Under the pieces are notes generated by a model that was not told the DNA's origin, did no database searches, and saw only the letters and a program-made list of their open reading frames with translations. This document shows, one piece after another, positions 10,029-19,070 of a DNA stretch of 64,000 bases. Position 1 is the stretch's first letter. Each line of letters opens with the position of its first letter. Source of the DNA: Cupriavidus oxalaticus. Lineage in GTDB: Bacteria > Pseudomonadota > Gammaproteobacteria > Burkholderiales > Burkholderiaceae. A program made the position numbers and the translations under genes. The stretch spans positions 1,736,001 through 1,800,000 of the forward strand of contig NZ_CP069812.1 in NCBI RefSeq assembly GCF_016894385.1. Reading direction: 5' to 3'.

Positions 10029-10261
10029 TCTCTTTCCCTGAATGCCCGCAACGCCCGCGACAGGGACAGAAGGAACAGGCCGGTCAAACCGAGCGCCGCG
10101 ATGACCCAATGCTCGCCGAGGAAAGCACCGGCGGTTGTGCCGGCCAGCACGACAGCGAGGATGGGCAGGTGGCAGGGGCAAGTCAGCACAGCCAGTCCGC
10201 CCCACAGGTAGCCGGTGATCGGTTTGTGCGTCTCGGACGGCAAGCGCTCGGGGTTGTTCAT
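10025..10261 (-). CDS. merE: broad mercury transporter MerE
   Basis: A 78-residue inner-membrane protein. Two hydrophobic segments (about 21-45 and 51-70) flank a loop, and the first holds the vicinal metal-binding motif TCPCHLP. MerE moves inorganic and organic mercury into the cytoplasm for reduction. Its start overlaps the end of merD by 4 bp and its stop overlaps the urf2 start, so all are translationally linked. Confidence 0.93.
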   Translation of the reverse strand: MNNPERLPSETHKPITGYLWGGLAVLTCPCHLPILAVVLAGTTAGAFLGEHWVIAALGLTGLFLLSLSRALRAFRERE

Positions 10262-10623
10262 GGCAGACTCTCCGCGTGCTGTGCCGGCTCGGTCGGCAGG
10301 GTGGCCAACTGCACTTCCAGATCGGCCAACGCTTCGCGCCGACGCTCGACGAACTGACGCAGCAGGGCAAGCTGCGCGGCCGCTTCGTCGCCGTCCGCCG
10401 CATCCAGCGCCCGGCACAGCCGCGCCAGCGCGTCGAGGCCGATGCCCGCCTCGAAGGCCGCCCGCACGAAGCACAGCCGTTGCAAGGCGGCGTCATCGAA
10501 CAAGCCGTAGCCGCCTGGTGTGCACGCCACCGGGCGCAGCAATCCGCGCAGCAGGTAGTCGCGCACGATATGCACGCTCACCCCGGCATCAAGAGCCAGC
10601 CGGGACACCGTGTAGGCGTTCAT
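10258..10623 (-). CDS. merD: mercury operon co-regulator MerD
   Basis: A 121-residue MerR-like protein. The start [20 protein letters not shown] gives a MerR-type helix-turn-helix; the frame extends 7 codons upstream, but 121 residues is the family length. After [20 protein letters not shown] comes a coiled coil, without the three mercury-binding Cys of MerR. MerD binds the same operator and is thought to switch the operon off when mercury is gone. It lies between merA and merE. Confidence 0.93.
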   Translation of the reverse strand: MNAYTVSRLALDAGVSVHIVRDYLLRGLLRPVACTPGGYGLFDDAALQRLCFVRAAFEAGIGLDALARLCRALDAADGDEAAAQLALLRQFVERRREALADLEVQLATLPTEPAQHAESLP

Positions 10624-10640
10624 TGAACACCTCCTTTTTC

Positions 10641-12338
<1,698 letters not shown>

Positions 12339-12397
12339 TTATCGTTTGTGGCGCCAGACAATGACGTCCGTTGTGCTGCGGTGCCGTTTTCAGTGAC

Positions 12398-12673
12398 TCA
12401 CTGCTTGACGCTGGACGGATAGCCCGCGTCTGCGGTTGCCTTGGTCAGCTTCTGCACGCTGGTCTTGGCATCGTCGAAGGTGACGACCGCTTGGCGTGTC
12501 TCGAAAGTCACGTCAACTTTGCTGACGCCTTCGACCTTGGAAATCGCCTTCTTGACAGTGATCGGGCAGGCGGAGCAGGTCATGCCCGGTACGGACAGCG
12601 TGACGGTCTGGGTGGCGGCCCAGACGGGGGCAACAACGGCGGCGAGGGCGAGGGAGGCAAACAGTTTCTTCAT
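12398..12673 (-). CDS. merP: periplasmic mercury-binding protein MerP
   Basis: A 91-residue precursor. The signal peptide MKKLFASLALAAVVAPVWA is followed by a 72-residue heavy-metal-associated domain with SVPGMTCSACPITVKKAI, where the two Cys capture Hg(II) in the periplasm and pass it to MerT. It starts 12 bp after merT, in the mer operon. Confidence 0.96.
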   Translation of the reverse strand: MKKLFASLALAAVVAPVWAATQTVTLSVPGMTCSACPITVKKAISKVEGVSKVDVTFETRQAVVTFDDAKTSVQKLTKATADAGYPSSVKQ

Positions 12674-12685
12674 GGTGAACTCCGA

Positions 12686-13036
12686 TCAGTAGAAAAATGG
12701 CATGACGTAGGGAAATCCGAGCGCGACCAGAACCAGCGCGGCCACGATCCAGAAAATGAGCTTGTAAGTAGCTCGCACTTGGGGAATCGCGCAGACCTCA
12801 CCCGGTTTGCAGGCCGCTGCCTGCCGGTAGATGCGCCGCCAGGCGAAGAACAACGCCACCAGCGCCACGCCGATAAAGATGGGGCGATAGGGATCCAACA
12901 CCGCCAAGTTGCCGATCCAAGCGCCGCTGAACCCCAAGGCGATCAGAACCAACGGCCCGAGGCAGCAAGCCGAGGCGAGGATGGCGGCAAGCCCTCCAGT
13001 GAAGAGCGCGCCGCGCCCGGTTTTTGGTTCAGACAT
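12686..13036 (-). CDS. merT: mercuric ion transporter MerT
   Basis: A 116-residue inner-membrane importer. The start [15 protein letters not shown] was preferred to an upstream in-frame start at 13102, because that would overlap the mer promoter. The first helix has the Cys pair in [10 protein letters not shown], the cytoplasmic loop has a second pair in ACKPGEVCA, and a third helix closes the protein. It accepts Hg(II) from MerP and is the first gene of the operon driven by the dyad at 13081-13096. Confidence 0.96.
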
Positions 13037-13071
13037 GCGCTTGTCCTTTCGAATTGAAATTGGATAGCGTA

Positions 13072-13102
13072 ACCTTACTTCCGTACTCATGTACGGAGTC
13101 AA
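13072..13102 (-). promoter_or_regulatory. mer operator-promoter PmerTPAD
   Basis: Read on the minus strand, a -35 TTGACT (complement of 13097-13102) and a -10 TAAGGT (complement of 13072-13077) are 19 bp apart, the over-long spacer typical of MerR-controlled promoters. Between them lies the dyad CCGTAC/GTACGG (13081-13096), the MerR site. The divergent merR promoter overlaps it. Confidence 0.95.
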
Positions 13103-13107
13103 GCGAT

Positions 13108-13542
13108 ATGGAAAACAATTTGGAGAACCTGACCATTGGCGTTTTCGCCAAGGCGGCCGGGGTCAATGTGGAGACCATCCGTTTCTATCAGCGCAAGGGC
13201 TTGTTGCTGGAGCCTGACAAGCCCTATGGCAGCATCCGCCGCTATGGCGAGGCGGATGTAACGCGGGTGCGCTTCGTGAAATCAGCCCAGCGGCTGGGCT
13301 TCAGCCTGGATGAGATCGCCGAGCTGCTGCGGCTGGAGGATGGCACCCATTGCGAGGAAGCCAGCAGTCTGGCCGAGCACAAGCTCAAGGACGTGCGCGA
13401 GAAAATGGCTGACCTGGCGCGCATGGAGGCCGTGCTGTCTGAGTTGGTGTGCGCCTGCCATGCGCGAAGGGGGAACGTTTCCTGCCCGCTGATCGCGTCA
13501 CTACAGGGTGGAGCAAGCTTGGCAGGTTCGGCTATGCCTTAG
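13108..13542 (+). CDS. merR: mercury-responsive regulator MerR
   Basis: A 144-residue activator/repressor. Residues 10-30 form the helix-turn-helix ([20 protein letters not shown]), and the long dimer helix is followed by Hg(II) ligands Cys82 (THCEEAS), Cys117 (ACHAR) and Cys126 (VSCPL). It untwists PmerT when Hg binds. The stop codon is inside the right inverted repeat of the transposon. Length and residues fit Tn501-type MerR. Confidence 0.97.
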
Positions 13543-13575
13543 CGTGCTTTATTTTCCGTTTTCTGAGACGACCCC
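13538..13575 (-). repeat. 38-bp terminal inverted repeat (merR end)
   Basis: The complement of the left end, finishing ...GAGACGACCCC at 13575. It overlaps the last codons of merR. The T-for-C difference at the ninth base from the outside is the only mismatch seen against 5346-5383. Confidence 0.95.
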
Positions 13576-13580
13576 TATGT
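13576..13580. repeat. target-site duplication TATGT, right copy
   Basis: Identical to 5341-5345. Joining 5345 to 13581 restores the pre-insertion sequence between chrA and the TSUP gene. Confidence 0.9.
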
Positions 13581-13600
13581 GGCAGAGTTGAGCCATAATA

Positions 13601-13634
13601 ATCGAAATTCGATAGCGAAACACGATAACGAAAC
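13601..13634. promoter_or_regulatory. dyad and direct repeats before the TSUP gene; candidate PadR operator
   Basis: A perfect palindrome ATCGAAATTCGAT (13601-13613) is followed by near-identical direct repeats CGATAGCGAAAC (13610-13621) and CGATAACGAAAC (13623-13634). It lies just upstream of the TSUP start and was originally shared with the divergent chrA-padR. PadR is the obvious candidate binder, but this is inference. Confidence 0.5.
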
Positions 13635-13640
13635 AAGCCC

Positions 13641-14423
13641 ATGGAACTCGTTCTGATCGGAGTTGTGGCCCTATTAACATCTGGGCTGACGTTGTTCTCC
13701 GGCTTCGGCTTGGGAACGGTCCTGATGCCGGTGTTCGCCCTGTTTTTCCCGTTGTCGCTTGCCATCGCAGCAACAGCCGTGGTGCATTTTGCCGCCAACC
13801 TCTTTAAGTTGGGGCTGATGGCCCGGCAGGCAGATTGGCCAGTTGTGGTGAAATTCAGCGTGCCCGCCGCCGTGACGGCAATCCTTGGCGCACGCTCCCT
13901 CGCGTTCTTCGATCAGTTGCCGCCCCTCTGGCACTACACCATCGCAGGCTCAGATTTTGAAATCACCGCCGTAAAAGCGGTCATCGGTAGTTTGATCGTG
14001 CTGTTTGCACTGCTTGAACTATCCCCTCGGTTTCAAGCGCTCGCATTTCCAGCGCGCTGGCTTCCTGTTGGCGGGGCGCTCTCGGGCTTCTTCGGGGGGT
14101 TATCGGGCAACCAAGGTGCGTTGCGTTCGGCGTTCCTGTTGAAGGCGGGCCTGTCCAAAGATGCGTTCGTGGCGACAGGTGTTGTTTCGGCGGTGATCGT
14201 CGATGCTGTGCGCCTCGGGGTGTACGGCACCGCCATGCTTGCAGGCCAATTCTCACAGGCTCAGACACTCGCATTACCCGTTATCGTGGGAACGATCTGC
14301 GCGTTCATCGGTGCTCTTGTAGGCAAGCGCATCTTGCAGAAGGTCACGCTGCGCACGGTACAGCTCATTGTTGCAATAGCTATGTTAAGCATAGGTACCG
14401 GATTGGCTCTTGGCTTGCTCTAG
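13641..14423 (+). CDS. TSUP (TauE/SafE) family permease
   Basis: A 260-residue inner-membrane protein with about eight helices, typical of the sulfite/sulfur-compound exporter family. Family hallmarks are the glycine-rich start SGLTLFSGFGLGTVLMPVFA and the internal repeat VGGALSGFFGGLSGNQGALR. It was divergent from chrA-padR before the transposon landed, so it is probably part of the same chromate/oxyanion module, perhaps moving sulfate, sulfite or a related oxyanion. The substrate cannot be read from sequence. Confidence 0.85.
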   Translation: MELVLIGVVALLTSGLTLFSGFGLGTVLMPVFALFFPLSLAIAATAVVHFAANLFKLGLMARQADWPVVVKFSVPAAVTAILGARSLAFFDQLPPLWHYTIAGSDFEITAVKAVIGSLIVLFALLELSPRFQALAFPARWLPVGGALSGFFGGLSGNQGALRSAFLLKAGLSKDAFVATGVVSAVIVDAVRLGVYGTAMLAGQFSQAQTLALPVIVGTICAFIGALVGKRILQKVTLRTVQLIVAIAMLSIGTGLALGLL

Positions 14424-14468
14424 GTAGCATTCTCAGCGCAGGCCGAAATGTGTCGCAAAATGCTTTAA

Positions 14469-14484
14469 TGTAGAGATCTCTACA
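14469..14484. promoter_or_regulatory. perfect 16-bp palindrome, candidate ChrB operator
   Basis: TGTAGAGATCTCTACA is a perfect dyad 39 bp upstream of chrB, in an AT-richer stretch. It is the only strong dyad between the TSUP gene and chrB. ChrB proteins act as chromate-responsive repressors of chr operons, so this is the natural candidate site. Confidence 0.6.
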
Positions 14485-14522
14485 GCATTGAAATGCGAGT
14501 TATGGGCTCCTAACATGCGCTC

Positions 14523-15485
14523 ATGACTGCTTTCTCTGATTCTTGGGCTTTGCTGATCGTCACCCTACCAACCTCCGGCGCCACCGCCCGGATGCGGATA
14601 TGGCGTGCAATCAAGACAATCGGTTGCGCCGCACTACGTGATGGCGCCTACCTTTTGCCCGCACGCGATGAGCAAATTGCCCAGTTGCGCGAGTTGGCCG
14701 GCGAGGCCCGGCAAGAAGGCGGCCAAGCCTGGCTTTTGAATGTCCGCGCCGCCGATCCGGAGGAAGAGACTGCTTTCCGGGCATTGTTCGATCGCAGCGC
14801 TGACTATGCGGAACTTCAGGTTGCCCTGTCAGATGCGCGCAAGTCGCTGTCCGATCAGAGCAGTGCCGAACTCAATCGCCTGCTGCGTCGCCACGGGCGT
14901 GCCTACGAAGCAATCCGCATGATCGACTTCTTTCCCAATGCGGCGTCGAGCCGCGCCGAAGCCCAATGGCATGACTTCAGCCGCGCCATCGAGACCATCC
15001 AGTCTCCCGGCGAACCACAGGCGCTCACGCGAGCAATCCCTCGTCGGGATCCTGCCCAGTATCAAGGGCGGCTTTGGGCCACGCGCCCCCACCTGTGGGT
15101 GGACCGCGTGGCAAGCGCCTGGCTGATCCAGCGCTTCATCGATCCTCACGCCCGGTTTCTGTGGTTGGAAAGCCCGGCTGATTGCCCTGAGGATGCGCTG
15201 GGCTTCGATTTCGACGGCGCGACCTTTACGCATGTGGGCGAGCGTGTCTCGTTTGAAGTGTTGCTGTCGAGCTTTGGCCTCGAGTCGGACCGCGGGCTCA
15301 GCCGGCTCGGCATCATGGTCCATGCGCTCGATATTGGCGGCATTTCGGTACCGGAAGCCAGCGGCTTTGAAGCCATGCTGGCCGGCGCACGAGCGCGCCT
15401 GGCGGACGACAACGCCGTGCTGGCGGAGATCGGCACGGTACTGGATTCGCTATACGCACACTTCTCGACCAACAAGAAGCCCTGA
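14523..15485 (+). CDS. chrB: chromate-sensing regulator ChrB
   Basis: A 320-residue full-length ChrB. The N-terminal half (WALLIVTLPTSGATARMRIW, then LRDGAYLLPARDEQ) is the ChrB-N domain. The C-terminal domain starts around residue 185 (WATRPHLWVDRVASAWLIQR) and contains FDFDGATFTHVGERVSFEVL. In this family it represses the operon until chromate is present. It opens a chrB-chrA-SOD-ChrB-C series with short gaps (26 bp to chrA). Confidence 0.93.
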   Translation: MTAFSDSWALLIVTLPTSGATARMRIWRAIKTIGCAALRDGAYLLPARDEQIAQLRELAGEARQEGGQAWLLNVRAADPEEETAFRALFDRSADYAELQVALSDARKSLSDQSSAELNRLLRRHGRAYEAIRMIDFFPNAASSRAEAQWHDFSRAIETIQSPGEPQALTRAIPRRDPAQYQGRLWATRPHLWVDRVASAWLIQRFIDPHARFLWLESPADCPEDALGFDFDGATFTHVGERVSFEVLLSSFGLESDRGLSRLGIMVHALDIGGISVPEASGFEAMLAGARARLADDNAVLAEIGTVLDSLYAHFSTNKKP

Positions 15486-15511
15486 CTTCAACTCTCTTCC
15501 AGGATTTAGTT

Positions 15512-16714
15512 ATGAGTCGCATGCAACAAGCCGGCGTGGCACCGCCGGACGTCACGGAACGGCCCGCCTATACCCTCTGGCAACTCGTGCTCTATTTCCT
15601 TCGCCTGGGCACGTTCGGCTTTGGCGGGCCGGTCGCGCTGGCCGGCTATATGCACCGCGACCTCGTGGAGCGGCGGGGCTGGATCAGCGATGGCGACTAC
15701 AAGGAAGGCATAGCGCTGGCACAACTGGCGCCCGGGCCGATGGCAGCGCAACTGGCGATCTACCTCGGCTACGTCCACTATCGAGTCCTCGGCGCAACGC
15801 TGATCGGCCTGGCCTTCGTGCTGCCGTCGTTCCTGATGGTGCTGGCGCTAGGCTGGGCCTATGTCCGGTTTGGCGGGCTGACCTGGATGCAATCGGTGTT
15901 CTATGGTGTGGGCGCCGCCGTCATCGGTATCATCGCGATCAGCGCCTACAAGCTGACCACAAAGAGCGTGGGCAAGGACAAACTGCTGTGGGCAATCTAC
16001 TTGGCGCTGGCTGCGGTGACCATCGTCACAGAGTCCGAGATCGCCTGGCTGTTCCTGGCAGCCGGCGTGCTTGCCTGGTTCTGGCGCGCCCCACCCAAAT
16101 GGCTGCGCCAGAGTGGCGCCAATGCGCTCGCGGCCACACAGGTACCGGCCGCGAGCGGCCTGCTGAGCACGCTGGACTGGCCGCTACTGACCCAGATCGG
16201 CGTGTTCTTTGCCAAGGCAGGCGCCTTTGTCTTCGGCTCGGGACTCGCCATCGTGCCATTCCTCTACGGCGGTGTCGTGACGGAATACCACTGGCTCAAC
16301 GACAAGCAATTCGTCGATGCGGTAGCCGTGGCCATGATCACGCCCGGCCCGGTGGTCATCACGGTCGGCTTCATCGGCTACCTGGTAGCCGGGCTGCCCG
16401 GCGCCTGCGTGGCAGCACTGGCAACCTTCTTGCCCTGCTACTTGTTCACAGTGTTGCCGGCCCCTTATTTCAAGAAGTACGGAAAACTGCCAGGCATCCT
16501 GGCCTTTGTCGATGGCGTCACCGCGGCTGCGATTGGCGCCATCACCGGTGCAGTGTTCGTGCTGGCCAAGCGCTCGATTGTCGACGTCCCGACCGTCCTG
16601 CTGGCGCTGGGCACGGTCGCGTTGCTGCTGAAATTCAAGAAGCTGCCTGAGCCAGTCATCATCACCGGCGCCGCGCTGATCGGCCTCGCCGTTTATCCGG
16701 TGCTGCACCACTGA
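15512..16714 (+). CDS. chrA: chromate efflux transporter ChrA (chrBAC-type)
   Basis: A 400-residue CHR-family antiporter that removes chromate from the cytoplasm. The N-terminal half has LGTFGFGGPVALAGYMHRDL and IALAQLAPGPMAAQLAIYLG; the C-terminal half has AFVFGSGLAIVPFLYGGVV and AVAMITPGPVVITVGFIGYL. About ten helices. It follows chrB and precedes the superoxide dismutase gene. Its sequence motifs differ enough from the ChrA at 4122-5327 that the two are not a recent duplication. Confidence 0.95.
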   Translation: MSRMQQAGVAPPDVTERPAYTLWQLVLYFLRLGTFGFGGPVALAGYMHRDLVERRGWISDGDYKEGIALAQLAPGPMAAQLAIYLGYVHYRVLGATLIGLAFVLPSFLMVLALGWAYVRFGGLTWMQSVFYGVGAAVIGIIAISAYKLTTKSVGKDKLLWAIYLALAAVTIVTESEIAWLFLAAGVLAWFWRAPPKWLRQSGANALAATQVPAASGLLSTLDWPLLTQIGVFFAKAGAFVFGSGLAIVPFLYGGVVTEYHWLNDKQFVDAVAVAMITPGPVVITVGFIGYLVAGLPGACVAALATFLPCYLFTVLPAPYFKKYGKLPGILAFVDGVTAAAIGAITGAVFVLAKRSIVDVPTVLLALGTVALLLKFKKLPEPVIITGAALIGLAVYPVLHH

Positions 16715-16736
16715 ATCAAACGAACCAGGGGACACC

Positions 16737-17327
16737 ATGAGCTACGAAATGAAACCGCTGGCATGCGATCCAGCCCGGCTTTCGGGCCTGTCGGAGAAAC
16801 TGATTGTCAGCCATTACGAAAACAACTATGGCGGCGCGGTGAAGCGGCTGAATGCGATTACCGCAGAGCTGTCAGCACTCGACGTGGCAGCCGCACCCGT
16901 CTTTATGCTGAACGGCCTGAAGCGCGAAGAACTGATTGCAACCAACTCCATGATCCTGCATGAGGTGTACTTCGACAGCCTCGGCGACGGCGGCAGTCCA
17001 GGCGGTGAACTGGAAGCCGCGCTCTTGCGCGATTTCGGCTCTGTCGCGCGCTGGCAAGCGGAGTTCGCCGCCATGGGCAAGGCACTTGGCGGCGGCTCGG
17101 GCTGGGTACTGCTGACTTACTCTCCGCGCGACGCTCGGCTGGTCAACCAGTGGGCTTCCGACCACGCCCATACCCTGGCTGGCGCGACGCCGATCCTGGC
17201 GCTGGATATGTACGAGCACTCCTACCACATGGACTATGGTGCGAAGGCCGCGGCCTATGTCGATGCGTTCATGCAGAACATCAATTGGGCAAGAGTCGCC
17301 AATCGCTTCGGGGGCGTGAGTAAATAG
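16737..17327 (+). CDS. chrC: Fe/Mn superoxide dismutase of the chr operon (ChrC)
   Basis: A 196-residue iron-type superoxide dismutase, which removes superoxide formed during Cr(VI) reduction. It has HYENNYGGAVKRLNAI near the N-terminus and the metal-ligand segment LDMYEHSYHMDYGAKAAAYV near the C-terminus, giving the Asp-x-x-x-His ligands. Inner ligand residues are less standard than in housekeeping SodB, as usual for ChrC. It starts 22 bp after chrA behind AGGGGACACC. Confidence 0.9.
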   Translation: MSYEMKPLACDPARLSGLSEKLIVSHYENNYGGAVKRLNAITAELSALDVAAAPVFMLNGLKREELIATNSMILHEVYFDSLGDGGSPGGELEAALLRDFGSVARWQAEFAAMGKALGGGSGWVLLTYSPRDARLVNQWASDHAHTLAGATPILALDMYEHSYHMDYGAKAAAYVDAFMQNINWARVANRFGGVSK

Positions 17328-17390
17328 TCAGTGAGAATCCCGGCCGCCTAGACCCAGCCACCACCTCGACAAACCAGAGCGGAGACCGCC

Positions 17391-17849
17391 ATGAAATGGA
17401 TTACCCGGGAACGCCCCAAGATCGACCGCATCGCTTGCCCGTGGCTCATCGCCCGGTTCATCGACGAGGCGCCGGAATTTCTCTATGTGCCCGCCGGCGA
17501 CGTGTTGCGCGTGGCAGGCGAGACCGGCGCCACTCCCTATGACATCCCCGGCGTGGAGCTGTCGCATGTCGGTGAGCTGTGCAGTTTTGACGCCTTTCTG
17601 GACAAGTACGGCCTGCCCGATCCCGCCTTGCGGCAACTGGCGGAGATCGTGCGCGGCGCCGATACGTCGAAGCTCGACCTGACGCCGCAGTCCAGCGGAT
17701 TCTATGCGATTTCCCTCGGCCTCTCGCAGGTGTATGCCGACGATCACGAGATGCTCGGCCACGGCATGGTGATGTACGACGCGCTCTATGCGTGGTGCCA
17801 GCACTGCCAGGCGGAAACCCACCGCTGGCCGCCGAAGATACCTGCTTGA
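17391..17849 (+). CDS. stand-alone ChrB C-terminal-domain protein
   Basis: A 152-residue protein matching only the C-terminal domain of ChrB: RPKIDRIACPWLIARFIDEA aligns with RPHLWVDRVASAWLIQRFID of the full ChrB, and VELSHVGELCSFDAFLDKYG with the FTHVGERVSFEVLLSSFG segment. No DNA-binding N-terminus is present, so an enzymatic or chromate/heme-binding role is more likely than repression. It is preceded by GGAGA and follows chrC by 63 bp as the last intact gene of the chr cluster. Confidence 0.85.
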   Translation: MKWITRERPKIDRIACPWLIARFIDEAPEFLYVPAGDVLRVAGETGATPYDIPGVELSHVGELCSFDAFLDKYGLPDPALRQLAEIVRGADTSKLDLTPQSSGFYAISLGLSQVYADDHEMLGHGMVMYDALYAWCQHCQAETHRWPPKIPA

Positions 17850-18335
17850 ACGCTGCACCCACTGGACGGCCATACCGGCCATGAGCGAGACGATCCTGTC
17901 ATACGCCGCTCCATGCATCTCATGTCGCCACCACGCGTTGAACCTATGCGCATAGACGAAGCCTTCGTGTTCGCGGAGACGAAATGCGGTCAGCGGCAAT
18001 TCGTTTGCCACTTTGCAGAAGTGTATGACGCCCTCATGCGCTTCGCCGTAACGCCTGCTACGAATGCTGAACTCGTGCAGATGCTCGTCGGCCCAGCCCA
18101 TGATGATATGGATGACCGAGGCCTAGGGTCAAAGAAGGCAGACCAATATCTGAGTCTGCCAATTTCATCCGCGGGGCCGGATGGCGGCCGAATGGGAAAG
18201 TGGCCTCCAAAGACTGCTTTCGGCAAAGGCGAGAGTCTCCAAGGGGGATCGATGGGAGACGATCAGTCATCCAGTGCCCGTGGCGCTTGACGATAAGCTG
18301 ACACAGATTCGAAATTTCCCTTATAGATCAACGCC
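17850..18335. other. debris between chr cluster and bufferin locus
   Basis: Apart from the minus-strand remnant at 17912-18110, no gene is recognisable. The open frames are short and their products match nothing I know. This looks like a junction where older genes have been cut by insertions or deletions. Confidence 0.5.
17912..18110 (-). pseudogene. remnant of a pRiA4b ORF-3-like protein
   Basis: The minus-strand frame reads IIMGWADEHLHEFSIRSRRY, then an inner part ending FVYAHRFNAWWRHEM. This is the middle of the plasmid pRiA4b ORF-3 family (usually MGW.DSHLHQF...RYG... followed by a YDF.D.WRHE-like motif). The N-terminal third and C-terminal half are absent: upstream the frame does not resemble the family, and downstream it runs into unrelated sequence. 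It is a decayed fragment, with moderate certainty. Confidence 0.5.
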
Positions 18336-18575
18336 TTAGGCTAGATTTGGCGAAAATTTCACGAATTCCGGCCGACCCTCGTTGCGGTTCCGGACATGGC
18401 GCGCCGCCAGCGCCCGCAGATATGGGGTGATGTCCTCCAGCAGCCGGCGATACGCCTCGCGGTCGCCGCCCTGGGCGCGCACCATCGCCGCCGACCAGTC
18501 CGCCGTGCCGTCAGCCCGGCTGACTGAAAGCTCGGACGGTAGCCCGGCGGCAGCCGGATCCTGGGTATGGTTCAC
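18336..18575 (-). pseudogene. truncated ECF sigma factor (RpoQ-like)
   Basis: A probable GTG start at 18575 (behind AAGGTGAAACG) gives a 79-residue product. Residues 27-65 (DWSAAMVRAQGGDREAYRRL, then EDITPYLRALAARHVRNRNE) are region 2 of an ECF sigma factor. The reading then changes to GRPEFVKFSPNLA and stops, so regions 2.3 to 4 are missing. It is divergent from the bufferin operon, where an ECF sigma gene normally controls that operon. As it stands it cannot be a functional sigma factor. Confidence 0.8.
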
Positions 18576-18749
18576 ACGGTTTCGTTTCACCTTGCGACGG
18601 TGCGCTTGGGAAGATGCCTGAATTCTGCTGCATGCGGAATCGTTTGTCGCTGCAAAAAAATCTTCCATAAGACGTAACCTTTGGTCGTTCCGGACCGAAC
18701 TTGCTGAAACGGTGCCGAATCGGCGCCGCAACCCTCAGGAGACAGAAAG

Positions 18750-19058
18750 ATGAACAGACGCGTACTGGCCGCCTCCACCTTGTCATCCGCCCTCGGGCTG
18801 GCCCTGGCTATGGCCGCTGCGCCCGGACTGGCGCAGCCCAAGGAGGTGCCACAGGTCGTCAAGGACAACATGGCCAGGATGGAGAAGGGCAAGCTGGAGA
18901 AGTGTTATGGCATCAATGCCGTGGCCAAGAACGACTGCGCGGAAGGCGCCCATTCTTGCGCGGGACAAGCGACGCAGGCACGCGATGCGAAGTCGTTTGT
19001 GCTGTTGCCGGCCGGTGACTGCAGCAAGATCCAGGGCGGCAAGCTGAAGCCCGCCTGA
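18750..19058 (+). CDS. bufferin precursor peptide (DUF2282; BufA/GigP)
   Basis: A 102-residue exported small protein. The signal peptide is residues 1-28 (cleavage near GLA-QP). The mature part has four Cys: 52 (EKCYG), 63 (NDCAE), 70 (HSCAG) and 91 (GDCSK), the DUF2282 pattern. In studied bufferins the DUF692 enzyme converts Cys into thiooxazole groups that bind copper in the periplasm. It is preceded by AGGAGA and opens the operon. A GTAACC box at 18674-18679 resembles an ECF -35 element. It corresponds to gigP in C. metallidurans by order. Confidence 0.92.
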   Translation: MNRRVLAASTLSSALGLALAMAAAPGLAQPKEVPQVVKDNMARMEKGKLEKCYGINAVAKNDCAEGAHSCAGQATQARDAKSFVLLPAGDCSKIQGGKLKPA

Positions 19059-19070
19059 CCGGAGCCAGCG

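Noticed and set aside
12686..13102. Longer MerT start at 13102
   Set aside because: It would place coding sequence over the mer operator-promoter; the 116-residue form from 13036 is the family length.
15193..16650. Plus-strand frame of 485 codons
   Set aside because: Shifted frame running through chrB and chrA, with an Arg-rich translation; both real genes are strongly supported.
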